Shown here: one piece after another, positions 9,112 to 17,724 of the stretch
Layout of the letters: the number at the start of each line of letters is the position of its first letter
How positions within the stretch are numbered: position 1 is the first letter of the stretch
Assembly (NCBI GenBank): GCA_029565685.1
Contig: JAKQNR010000022.1
Span: 248,001-312,000 of the forward strand
Reading direction: 5' to 3'
Length of the DNA: 64,000 nucleotides
Source of the DNA: a bacterium
GTDB lineage: Bacteria; Zhuqueibacterota; Zhuqueibacteria; Residuimicrobiales; Residuimicrobiaceae
Notes under the pieces: model-generated
What the model was told of the DNA's origin: nothing
The model's database searches: none
What the model saw: only the letters and a program-made list of their open reading frames with translations
Translations under genes and position numbers: made by a program

Positions 9112-10290
9112 TTATTTGGCCAGAAGCATTTTTTTCACATTGCTGAAATGGCTGGCCTGCATTTTGCAGAAATAGACGCCGCTGGGCATGGTAACGCCGT
9201 GATCATTTCTGCCGTCCCAGCTGACCTGATAGGTGCCGGCAGATTTGAACTGATTCACCAGCGAACGAACACGCTCACCTAGAGCGTTAAACACCTCGAC
9301 GGTCACATGATTGGAAACCGGCAAGGAGTAGCTGATCGTGGTGGTCGGGTTGAACGGATTGGGATAAGCATTGCCAAGTTCATAGGCCAGGGGCATGATG
9401 TTGGCATTGCCCTCGACATCGGTTACGCCGCTGCCTTCGTTCAGGGTGAAAACGATTTCGTCAACGCAATAGTCCGCGACACCGATGCTGCCGCCGGCCG
9501 GCCAGGTGTAGTTGCCTTTGTCCGCGCCGCCGCCGTCGCCCGAATCCAGAGCCAACCATCTCATGTTGGAGAGATCCAACCATTCGCCATAATAATGGCC
9601 GCCTTCTACATGGCCACCCCAGCTATAAGGCACCACCGCCTGCAGATCAGCCGGATTGGTCGTTTTAATAAACGCCCAGGGAATGGAGACAAACTGCCAT
9701 TCGCCGTTCCAGGGGGTCAGGGAGGCGGCATATGGATAACCGAAGGCATCCATACGCACTATGGTTTCACCTTGAATGCAGATATAGGCGCCGTAAACAT
9801 CTTTGCCGTCCACCGGGCTGTTTTTGCTGCGGGTGCGCAACCACAATGGATATTGACAGCCTTTGGGACCTTTGATCCAGAAGGTAATGCGCTCTGTGCC
9901 AGAGGCGTCGAGGTAGTTGGTGTAACCAGGGGTGTCATCGCGCTGAATATCGATCCAGAGACGGGGATTGGGCATACCGACCATGTGTATTTTGATGCCA
10001 TAGGGACCGACAGCAGCCGCTTCTTTCGTGGCCCACATCTGAGCGCTGTCAGGAGGCGTCACGCTGGTCATGATGTCATTGTTCATGCCGATCCGGGCAA
10101 CAATACCGTTGGTATGGGGACGGGATTTGCTCTGTCCGAGATAATTGGCCGCCGCGTTGGGTCCAACCGGATTGTCGCCGTAGAAACGAGGGGGATTGTC
10201 ATTGCTATAGATCTTGATTTCTGTAACGCCGGCGAAAACAGAAAGGGCTAACGCCAGGCAGAGTAACATTGATAACGTCGCTTTCTTCAT
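9112..10290 (-). CDS. T9SS-sorted surface protein with galactose-binding-like domain
   Basis: A 392-residue protein with a signal peptide (residues 1-20, cleavage near 'SVFAG'). The mature region (about 25-290) looks like a beta-sandwich carbohydrate-binding or galactose-binding-like domain ('RITFWIKGPKGCQYPLWLRT', 'GEWQFVSIPWAFI', 'VADYCVDEIVFTLNEGS'). No catalytic motif was found. Residues about 306-392 are a textbook type A T9SS/FlgD-like sorting domain ('NAYPNPFNPTTTISYSLP', 'VFNALGERVRSLV', 'SGVYFCKMQASHFSNVKKML'). The protein should be surface-displayed or released by the PorU/PorV machinery encoded nearby. An AGAGGAG site sits 6 bases before the ATG. A terminator follows and a 221-base leader precedes it, so it looks like an abundant, largely monocistronic product. 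A polymer-binding role is inferred. Confidence 0.8.
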   Translation of the reverse strand: MKKATLSMLLCLALALSVFAGVTEIKIYSNDNPPRFYGDNPVGPNAAANYLGQSKSRPHTNGIVARIGMNNDIMTSVTPPDSAQMWATKEAAAVGPYGIKIHMVGMPNPRLWIDIQRDDTPGYTNYLDASGTERITFWIKGPKGCQYPLWLRTRSKNSPVDGKDVYGAYICIQGETIVRMDAFGYPYAASLTPWNGEWQFVSIPWAFIKTTNPADLQAVVPYSWGGHVEGGHYYGEWLDLSNMRWLALDSGDGGGADKGNYTWPAGGSIGVADYCVDEIVFTLNEGSGVTDVEGNANIMPLAYELGNAYPNPFNPTTTISYSLPVSNHVTVEVFNALGERVRSLVNQFKSAGTYQVSWDGRNDHGVTMPSGVYFCKMQASHFSNVKKMLLAK

Positions 10291-10511
10291 GATAAACTCC
10301 TCTTGGTTTTAACTGACTTTTGTGTGTTGTTTGCCTAGTGCTGTCGAATTCCTGTGGGCAGTGCACCTCCTTTTTTTTGAGTGTAATGGGATGATTGAAG
10401 AGTCAAGTTAGGGCTTCACCTCCTTTTTTAGTGGGACGACTGATTGCTAAATGATCTACTACGAGTGCGCCATATAAAAAATCCCCTCAGATTCAGCAGA
10501 GCTCTACGAAC
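10291..10511 (-). promoter_or_regulatory. Leader region with two orphan SD-like boxes
   Basis: This gap precedes the 9112-10290 gene. Read on the minus strand it holds AAAAAAGGAGGTGAAG (10414-10429) and AAAAAAAAGGAGGTG (10364-10378). Both match the anti-SD tail of 16S rRNA almost perfectly, yet neither has a usable start codon at normal spacing. The real SD (AGAGGAG) is separate, next to the ATG. A weak TTGACT/TACACT pair with only a 15-base spacer lies between the boxes; I do not call it a promoter. No clear terminator for the upstream sortase gene was found. Confidence 0.45.
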
Positions 10512-13500
10512 TTATCTCAGTATCACCAACCGGCCGAGCGCCTGGCTGGTCCGCATTCTGGATGGGAAAAATTCGGATTCCCGTTCGCGAGCGGTGATCT
10601 TGAAAAGATAGACGCCGTTGGCCAGGACATCACCATCCTGGTCTGTGCAATCCCAACCATCCTGCGGGACTCTGTTAAATCCTGCCGCCGCCTCATCGGT
10701 GAAAGTTCGCACCAGCCGTCCCGTTATGGTGTAGACTTTGATGGTTACCTGCGCATCATGCGTCATGGTGAAAGTAAAAAAAGTATTCCGTGCGACCGGA
10801 TTTGGATAATTCAACGGTTCCCGCAGGGCAAATTCGGCAGGAACCACCTGCAGGAGATACTCTACCGAGGTAAGGTTCAGAGCGTTATCCCATACAGTGA
10901 AAACCAGGCTGTGCGGCCCAGCGGTCAGTCGGTCGAATGAGAAAGATAGCATTCCACTTTTAGCATCCGCTGCATCCGGGATAAATTGTGAGGTGACATC
11001 CCATAAACTGTCTGCGCTTCGATCGAGTTGCAAAATCATTCTATAATCAGCTGCAGCTTTGTGCTGGACGCCGCTCTCGGCATCTTTCAGCGAAAAGGAC
11101 ATCTGAACCGTTGGTTCAATTTGAATGGTCTCAGCCGTGGTTACCTCTACGTCGTTCACCAGCAAGCGGATCTCCGGACCTGTCGAATCCTTGTGGAAGC
11201 TTGGCTCCAGGGTGTCGGGGGCTACTAGGAGCGGTTGGAGATATCCAGAGGCCGTGCGGGGTCGTTCCCCCTTCTCCCAGGCAAAGAGGACCATCCGGCC
11301 GTTCATTCCACCGCTGGTAGAATCGCTTTGCATCTGGAAACGGTGGTCGATTAGGCCGTTTACCACCGGCGCTGTGTCTTCGTAGAGAACCCGGCCGGCC
11401 AAGCTGTAGGTGTGGGCGGTGGCATAGCGTGGATACACGTTCTCATAAATTTTGACCTGTATAGACCCGGAGAAATCATCCGCCGGCTGACCAGCGTCCA
11501 ATACCCGGCCTTTAAGAAGAACGTTTTTACGCAGGGACAGCGTATCCGGCGCTATGCGGCAGTCTACAGACAGCCTGGGGAGCGCCAATCGCTGGGCTGG
11601 ATCGCCAAAGAGAACCAGCAGTTCACGATGATCGGGATAGCGTGAACGCAGTTTGGCGCTTGCCAGGGCTTGACCGATGCTTGGGGCTTCTGTCGAACCA
11701 GTGGAAAAAACGGTGTGGAAAAAATCCTGGTTAATGGCGGAGGTGATATTATGGGCGTTCCAGCGCGTGGCGGCGATGACTGCCAAACAGCCGCCGTCGC
11801 GATGCAGCAGCAGTTCTTCGGCCAGGCTTTTTTTACGATCATAATCAAACTGCCCCGCCGCGCAGGTCCCGGCAAAAAACAGCGGCAGCCGCTCCTGGTT
11901 TTTCACTGCGCCGATATCGTCTGGGCTGTTAAACAGACCTTCATGAGTCAACACCTCCAGATTGCCGTGGCCGAGAAAATTGACGTATAGGCAACCGCGA
12001 TTGAACTTTTCGAACAGGTCGCGCCTGGCATCCGGCTTGACGCCGAAAACATCCCGTTTATATTCAGAAAGATAAACCTTGTGCACATCAAAAGGATGCG
12101 CGATCGAATCAGCCGCCATGTTTTCGCTGTCGAGGCTGAAGACATAATCCGTATATGTATGAGAGGGGGAAAAATCATCATCCGCGACAAACAGCAGATT
12201 GTTTTGCCAAGGTCCGGGCTGCAGCGCAGTATCATAGTTAATAATTTTTTGCACCACGGTGGCGAGTTCTTCCTGGTTCTGGGCCGGCAGCCGACCGATG
12301 AACATGGCGGGAATATGCTCGCTCTCCAGGCAGACAAACCAGTCGTCGGTGGCGATGCCCTGATCCTGGTAGGTGGGGATCAGAGTGGGCGGGGAGGCGC
12401 CGCCGTTGTTGTTGATGTCGAAACAGGCGTCGCCCACCAGCAGGACATAGGCGGGCGCCACCTCCCAATGGCGATAGGCGTATCTGAGAAAATTACGCAG
12501 CGCGGTCGGGTCCACCATGCCTGCTGAAAATTCGTCATAGATCTCTTCCATGGTTACGGTCATTACCCTCGGTTGTTGGCCGGAATGCGGCCAGAAATGG
12601 CTATCTCTGCGATGCTGCGCCAGCCGCTCTAACGTCGGTCCGGTAAGAGAGGTTGATGCGATGATGAGATAATCGGCTGCATGGGTGCTCGACCGCAGAC
12701 GGGGAAGAAAGCGCGGAGTGAGCCCTATTTCTTCAACCGGTTTGATCCGCTCGGCGGCTATGGCGAGATAGTGTTTCTCACCCGCGCCTGCGGCGGTGAA
12801 ATCGATGAAAGTCGCATTGGAATCAGCGACCTCTACTCGAAGGCATCGCACAGCATAGGGATCGGTGATGTCGAAAACGACCGCTCCGGTGGGAGCTTGG
12901 CTTATCTGATAGCGATAGGCGCCGGCTTGGGGTTCAGACCAAAATTCTAGCGTGCCGGACCGCAGTGTGAGCGCTTGACGGTATTCCATTTCCAGCCAAT
13001 CGAAATACACTTCATCCTTTTGACCTGAAGCGGAAAGTTGTACAATCTGTAATTGATTGCTGTTTGGCAACCAGGGCATTACGCCTCGCCAATCAAACGT
13101 TTTCGCCAGCGCATAATAAACATCCGCACGTCCTAGCAGCTGCTTATTTAGATAGATGGACAGAGTGTGGGGGTGCTCTGACGCTCCCTGAAAATGGAGC
13201 CGGAGTCTGGCGCTGTCCAAAACCGCCAGGTTGGGCGCTGACAGCGCATAGTGACCGGCGCTGTTTCCATTGAACCAGTCCCAGTACCACCGATATCCGG
13301 ATTTGGCGTTATTGAGGATTTCCTCTTCCATGAATATACGGCCGATGCCTGTCTGTACCAGCATCGGATTCAACGCATCCGGCGGTTCGGAGGGGTGCAC
13401 TTCCATGGCCTTTCGTTCCTGATGGCCGGTGTTCAGCCAGTAGATGTGTTTCTTAGTGTAGCGATTCAGGTAATGAAGCGGCGGCTGGTTTGATTCTGCC

Positions 13501-14513
13501 GGCTCCCAGCCGGAGACCGACTGACCATAAAACAACAGAAAATCCAATCGGCCGAATAGGCCGTCGTTGTTGTGATCATGAAAATAGCTTGCCACTTGGC
13601 GCAGGGAAGGTTCAGCTGCAGAGAGATCCGTTTCCAGTTCCCGTCCGCCAGCGGTATAGATTCCTGTTTGTGCGATATTCAGCGAGGTGGAATCAAAGCC
13701 GAGTTTTTGCAGATGTGCATACTCAATTCGATAGATTCCCTGCTGAGTGACGGCAAAGGAGTGCCAAGGGCCGCTGAGCGCCGTGGAGGGCGTGGGCTGC
13801 TTTTTGGCAGAAGAAAGAATCCACGTGCGCGCCTGCTGATAGTTGACAATGTGTTTCTGCAACAGGTTGGTCCATGCCGGCTCCGAGGCAGTTGAACCGG
13901 GCGCGCTCGTGGACCCTGGGCGCGCGCTGGGAGTAATGTCGAATCGTATCACCATTTTTTTTATGATCCGCCATTGCTGCTTCTGCGCATGATACTGGAC
14001 CGGATAAAGAGAGACCGGCGCCACTTGCATTCGACCCAGTTGAACCAAATTCTCGATATGACAGATGGATGCAGGAAAATAACCGTTCTGTCCCGTTCTA
14101 TCCGGATCAGGCTGGGACAAAGGTACAGAGCTTTGCAGCGGCGTCGCTCGCCTTGCATCTGTAAGGGCGTGTCCGTCCAGGTCGCTGAATTCGAGACTCT
14201 GAACAACCGCCGAAAGTCGACCGTACTCCGGCACAGCGGCATACAAGGACCGATAGGGCACTTTAGGTTTGCCGGTTTCATACACGGTGCCGCACCGCTG
14301 TACTTTGATGCGCTGGCCTGGTTCGGCGCGCAGGGTGTCAAGCAGGATTTGCACGCCTGCCGGCCTGTATTCGATCAGAAAAGAACTCTCGTTCAGTTTT
14401 GTATACTGAATGTCGTTGTCGGTGCAGAGCGCAGCCCCGCTCTGTACTGCAGAAAAGGCTAATAAAGTATAGATCGCGTTTGCGCCGTAAACGCGTATAC
14501 TTTTTTTAATCAC
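10512..14513 (-). CDS. porU: PorU-like C25 (gingipain-type) sortase of the type IX secretion system
   Basis: A 1333-residue protein with a signal peptide (residues 1-28). The central region (about 613-960) is a peptidase C25 domain with 'DYLIIASTSL', 'AYVLLVGDACFD', the catalytic histidine H849 in 'FLGHGN' and the catalytic cysteine C884 in 'FFAGTCAAGQFD'. Size and layout match PorU, which removes the sorting domain of T9SS cargo and attaches the cargo to the cell surface. The last ~100 residues resemble a FlgD/sorting-type domain ('NYPNPVARNTFFTFTM', 'VYTITGRLVRTF'). The gene starts with GTG overlapping the previous stop (GTGA) and is the last of the lacI-TBDT-PorV-cargo run. In Bacteroidota porU and porV are often neighbours, which supports the call. 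A secreted gingipain-like protease is the alternative. Confidence 0.75.
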   Translation of the reverse strand: MIKKSIRVYGANAIYTLLAFSAVQSGAALCTDNDIQYTKLNESSFLIEYRPAGVQILLDTLRAEPGQRIKVQRCGTVYETGKPKVPYRSLYAAVPEYGRLSAVVQSLEFSDLDGHALTDARRATPLQSSVPLSQPDPDRTGQNGYFPASICHIENLVQLGRMQVAPVSLYPVQYHAQKQQWRIIKKMVIRFDITPSARPGSTSAPGSTASEPAWTNLLQKHIVNYQQARTWILSSAKKQPTPSTALSGPWHSFAVTQQGIYRIEYAHLQKLGFDSTSLNIAQTGIYTAGGRELETDLSAAEPSLRQVASYFHDHNNDGLFGRLDFLLFYGQSVSGWEPAESNQPPLHYLNRYTKKHIYWLNTGHQERKAMEVHPSEPPDALNPMLVQTGIGRIFMEEEILNNAKSGYRWYWDWFNGNSAGHYALSAPNLAVLDSARLRLHFQGASEHPHTLSIYLNKQLLGRADVYYALAKTFDWRGVMPWLPNSNQLQIVQLSASGQKDEVYFDWLEMEYRQALTLRSGTLEFWSEPQAGAYRYQISQAPTGAVVFDITDPYAVRCLRVEVADSNATFIDFTAAGAGEKHYLAIAAERIKPVEEIGLTPRFLPRLRSSTHAADYLIIASTSLTGPTLERLAQHRRDSHFWPHSGQQPRVMTVTMEEIYDEFSAGMVDPTALRNFLRYAYRHWEVAPAYVLLVGDACFDINNNGGASPPTLIPTYQDQGIATDDWFVCLESEHIPAMFIGRLPAQNQEELATVVQKIINYDTALQPGPWQNNLLFVADDDFSPSHTYTDYVFSLDSENMAADSIAHPFDVHKVYLSEYKRDVFGVKPDARRDLFEKFNRGCLYVNFLGHGNLEVLTHEGLFNSPDDIGAVKNQERLPLFFAGTCAAGQFDYDRKKSLAEELLLHRDGGCLAVIAATRWNAHNITSAINQDFFHTVFSTGSTEAPSIGQALASAKLRSRYPDHRELLVLFGDPAQRLALPRLSVDCRIAPDTLSLRKNVLLKGRVLDAGQPADDFSGSIQVKIYENVYPRYATAHTYSLAGRVLYEDTAPVVNGLIDHRFQMQSDSTSGGMNGRMVLFAWEKGERPRTASGYLQPLLVAPDTLEPSFHKDSTGPEIRLLVNDVEVTTAETIQIEPTVQMSFSLKDAESGVQHKAAADYRMILQLDRSADSLWDVTSQFIPDAADAKSGMLSFSFDRLTAGPHSLVFTVWDNALNLTSVEYLLQVVPAEFALREPLNYPNPVARNTFFTFTMTHDAQVTIKVYTITGRLVRTFTDEAAAGFNRVPQDGWDCTDQDGDVLANGVYLFKITARERESEFFPSRMRTSQALGRLVILR

Positions 14514-16651
14514 TGCGGCGCACTCTCCTCTGTGCTGGTGCGGACGACCACAAATTTCCCGGTTTTATTGCCGATGTCGCTCTCGATGGCATAGAGATAT
14601 ACACCGGTGTAGATCAGCTGATTGTATTCCGTGACTTGATTCCACGCCTCTTCCGACGTCCCGTCGGTGTGGTGGATGGTTTTCACCAGATCTCCGCTCA
14701 TGGTGTAGATTTTAATCGTGCAAACCGGCGGAATGTTGATGAACAGAAGTTTGTTGGGTTCACCCGGCCAGTTGTAGTTGACTGAAAGATCATGGTACGG
14801 ATTGGGCACTACCTTGATCTGGTCGAGATTCGCCACTGGCGTTTTAGTCAAAAAGGGATGCACCGGTTGATTGCGTTGCATCATGTTCCAATATTTGCCG
14901 GATTCCAAACTTACGCCGGGCTGTTCCCAGTTCTGAGTGCCGTCGTCAAAAGCCGTAACATAATAGTAATAGGCAAAGCCGCGTTGCACGGAGGTGTCCC
15001 GGTAGGTGGTAGTGACAGGGAGGCCGCTCTTGCCGCCGCACTCCCAGATTTTGCTAAAGGTGGTGTCGTTTCGGCCGATGGCGCGGTAGACGCGATAACC
15101 GGAGAAATCATTGACCTTGGTGTCGTAATCCGCTTCCTGGGACACATCCGACCATTGCAGAATCACCGATTTTTCACCGGCTGTGACCGTCAAGTCCGGC
15201 GCCGGAGGGGGATCCGGAATGTCGTATGGATCGCGTCCCAGCTCGATATTGCGGAAATAGCGCCTGGTCGCCGCGCTGAACACCTTGTGCAGCGAGTCCT
15301 TGCCCGTAGCCAGCAGAAGGTTTTTCTCTTCATCGGTAATGCCGTCGCCGCCCTGTCGCTTTTCCCACCATTGCAGTCCGTGCTGAATGCATTTTTCAAT
15401 GCCCAGGCCATTGACCGCCACCAGCATGACAAAACGAACGTCGCTGTTGTAGGGCATTTCATAGGGGCCGACGCAGATGTAGGGATTAGGTCTCGCGACA
15501 TTGATAGGGTCATTGGGTTCGGTGAAACCCATTTCCTGTGGACTGGCCATGTGATTGCCAGTAAAGAAAAATTGATAGGCGTCGCTTTGAGTTACAAAGC
15601 GGACATCGCCGGGACGCCACACGGTGCTGAAAGGCTGGCTGAGATCGTTGCTCTCGTCCGAGGGGCTTTTATCCACATGCAGAAACCCCATGCCAAAGTA
15701 CTGCGGCGAGAGGAAACGGCCGTGGCCTGGCGTCTGTTCATTGAAACCGCTGTTCTCATCTGGATCACCGGTATCGTCCACACCGGATTTTTTATTGTTG
15801 TCTCCATCCCATACCATGAATATGCGCAAAGAGTCTGCGCGGCGATCGCCGGCCGGCCGCAGCGGCGTGCCGCCGCCGAGATACTCCAAATAATTCTCGC
15901 CATAGTACTCCACCCAGTCATCATTGTTGGCTTCCCAGATGGCGCCGTTCTGCGTAGCGCCTTCAAAGCTTACGCAGGGCTGCGTGGTGTAAGCGAAACA
16001 GACGTCGTGCAGCACCTGGTTACGATATTCCAGTCTGCTCTCATCACCCAGGGCGTTGCCATTGTTGATGGCGGTAAAGTCAACCAGCATGTAGCTGTCG
16101 GCGTTTTTGCAGGCATAGGCGTATATTTTTTGTTGCACCGTGATACCGGTCTCCCAGGAAAAACGGATGAGCAGCATCACGTCAGATGGAAGGGTGGGAT
16201 CGATTTCATCGTAATCCTGCCTGGGCGCCTGTACCACTCCGTCGACCGTGGTCTGCGGAGGTTTACGCCGAACGACGAGCTTGAACCGCAGCGGTTCCCC
16301 TGCGCTTTTGGCGCCGCCGGGATGGACCATCAGGCTGTTGCTCACCGTGCCCACTACATACGGGTAGGTGATGCCGGTATATTCTTTCCAATTAGTCATG
16401 CCGTAGCATAAGCCGGCCATACGGCCGGTGCCGTTCATCAGGCGCACTTCGCCCACCAACTTTTCACGCCAGTGATTGCCGGGCCAGACGTAGGATTCCT
16501 CCCAGCCACCGCTGGGAACATCTTGATCCTGGTGCCACAATTCACCGACGCGAAGGTTCTTCTTCGCTTTGTCTGCGAACGCTTCAATGGAAAAAGCGAA
16601 CACCATCGCCAGTACGGCGAGGATGATCGTTTGACGGTTTGCCTTCTGCAT
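14510..16651 (-). CDS. Large T9SS-sorted cargo protein of cassette A
   Basis: A 713-residue protein with a signal peptide (residues 1-26). I do not recognise a catalytic domain in residues 30-480, which are rich in aromatic and acidic residues ('WHQDQDVPSGGWEESYVWPG', 'DNNKKSGVDDTGDPDE'). A fibronectin-III-like module spans about 490-585 ('GYRVYRAIGRND', 'YYYYVTAFDDG'). The last ~100 residues form a sorting domain of the 'VVPNPYHD...IPPVCTIKIYTMSGDLVKTI' type. It matches the end of the 46468-50169 protein closely, and both sit directly after a PorV-like gene, so they are probable paralogues. The AGGAGG site lies 10 bases before the ATG. It overlaps the sortase gene by 4 bases. A surface partner of the adjacent TBDT, replacing a SusD-type lipoprotein, is a hypothesis. 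Confidence 0.7.
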   Translation of the reverse strand: MQKANRQTIILAVLAMVFAFSIEAFADKAKKNLRVGELWHQDQDVPSGGWEESYVWPGNHWREKLVGEVRLMNGTGRMAGLCYGMTNWKEYTGITYPYVVGTVSNSLMVHPGGAKSAGEPLRFKLVVRRKPPQTTVDGVVQAPRQDYDEIDPTLPSDVMLLIRFSWETGITVQQKIYAYACKNADSYMLVDFTAINNGNALGDESRLEYRNQVLHDVCFAYTTQPCVSFEGATQNGAIWEANNDDWVEYYGENYLEYLGGGTPLRPAGDRRADSLRIFMVWDGDNNKKSGVDDTGDPDENSGFNEQTPGHGRFLSPQYFGMGFLHVDKSPSDESNDLSQPFSTVWRPGDVRFVTQSDAYQFFFTGNHMASPQEMGFTEPNDPINVARPNPYICVGPYEMPYNSDVRFVMLVAVNGLGIEKCIQHGLQWWEKRQGGDGITDEEKNLLLATGKDSLHKVFSAATRRYFRNIELGRDPYDIPDPPPAPDLTVTAGEKSVILQWSDVSQEADYDTKVNDFSGYRVYRAIGRNDTTFSKIWECGGKSGLPVTTTYRDTSVQRGFAYYYYVTAFDDGTQNWEQPGVSLESGKYWNMMQRNQPVHPFLTKTPVANLDQIKVVPNPYHDLSVNYNWPGEPNKLLFINIPPVCTIKIYTMSGDLVKTIHHTDGTSEEAWNQVTEYNQLIYTGVYLYAIESDIGNKTGKFVVVRTSTEESAPQ

Positions 16652-16701
16652 AGGGATACTACCTCCTGGATGATAGCTTGACGAAAAAACCAGATCCGCA
16701 A

Positions 16702-17685
16702 TTACAGTTGGAAGTTCAATGAAAACCGGTTGACCAGGCCGAATACGCCGAAATCGGTGGCCGCATAGTTGAACTCAAAATGCAGGCTCTGTACGGTGGT
16801 TCGAATGCCGACGCCGCCGGAGTAGGATTCTTCATCGTAATTGAGTTTGTAGCCGCCGCGCAGGCTGAACAGGTTGTTGTAGACGTATTCAAGTCCGAAA
16901 TGCATTCTTTCCGAGTAATCTTTGGGATGCAAGGCGTCGGCGGTCAGCGTCAGAACATGCTGAGGATGATCCGGGATCAGCAGCTGATTCACATCCATGG
17001 CCACGCCAAAGCGGAAGGTCAGCGGAATCGGTTTGTTGGCAAAATTCTGCACCGACATGCCGATGCGGATGTTTTTATAGCCCGAGTTGTAGTAGGTGCC
17101 AAAGTCATAGGCCACCACATCGGTTTCATTTTTGACCTGACGAGTGTTCTCGAACTCGGTGCGCAGATATTGCCACACCTGGCTGGCGGCCAGATCCTGA
17201 TACGCATATTTTATTTGCCCGCCGAGCGAAAAACGATCAGTGATGCCGATCGCGTAGCCCAAACCTATCGCGTACTCGCTAGCGGAAAACGTCCCCTGGC
17301 TCTGATATCCCTCCCAGGCGTGCGCATCCACGATGGTGCGCTCCATGGTGCCATAGTCAACAGCGATATAGTCGGCGATGAAGACGCCGTAACGCCCAGT
17401 GTTGTAGGTCAGCACACCGGATTTATGATCGATATCCACGAGCCAGTTGTTTTGATTGAGCGCCAACGCAACACCCTGAACACCCGCGCATCCCGCCGGA
17501 TTGTAAAAGATCGCGTTGGGATCCCCGCTGATGGCGATGAAGGCATCCCCCATGCCGGCGGCTCGGGCGCCGATCCCGAGTTTGAGGAATTGCATTTTAC
17601 TCTGCGCCACTTTTTTCATCTGCGCTTCCGCGGTCACGGCCAGACACAGAACAGTGAAGAGACAGATAAGCCTTTTATATTTCAT
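16702..17685 (-). CDS. PorV/PorQ family outer-membrane barrel (cassette A)
   Basis: A 327-residue outer-membrane protein with a signal peptide ending near 'AEAQ'. The early mature motif 'LKLGIGARAAGMGDAFIAIS' followed by 'DPNAIFYNPAGCAGVQG' is diagnostic of the PorV/PorQ (UPF0164-like) family. Alternating beta strands continue to a hydrophobic C-terminus ('VNRFSLNFQL'). PorV carries cargo from the SprA translocon to the PorU sortase. Which of PorV or PorQ this matches cannot be decided by eye. An in-frame GTG lies 3 bases upstream of the ATG chosen here; GGAG 8 bases upstream favours the ATG slightly. It sits 39 bases after the TBDT stop and 50 bases before the cargo gene. A similar protein is encoded at 50222-51322 in the same relative position. 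Confidence 0.8.
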   Translation of the reverse strand: MKYKRLICLFTVLCLAVTAEAQMKKVAQSKMQFLKLGIGARAAGMGDAFIAISGDPNAIFYNPAGCAGVQGVALALNQNNWLVDIDHKSGVLTYNTGRYGVFIADYIAVDYGTMERTIVDAHAWEGYQSQGTFSASEYAIGLGYAIGITDRFSLGGQIKYAYQDLAASQVWQYLRTEFENTRQVKNETDVVAYDFGTYYNSGYKNIRIGMSVQNFANKPIPLTFRFGVAMDVNQLLIPDHPQHVLTLTADALHPKDYSERMHFGLEYVYNNLFSLRGGYKLNYDEESYSGGVGIRTTVQSLHFEFNYAATDFGVFGLVNRFSLNFQL

Positions 17686-17724
17686 CACATATTCTCCAAG
17701 ACGATGAGGGTTTTCGGGAACCGT

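Noticed and set aside
9307-10251. 314-codon plus-strand frame
   Set aside because: Antisense to the T9SS-sorted protein at 9112-10290, whose start, SD and sorting tail are convincing.
14792-16411. 539-codon open frame on the plus strand opposite the cassette A cargo gene
   Set aside because: It is fully antisense to a gene with a signal peptide, FN3 module and sorting domain. Its product has no recognisable domain, and similar long shadow frames occur opposite several other genes here.
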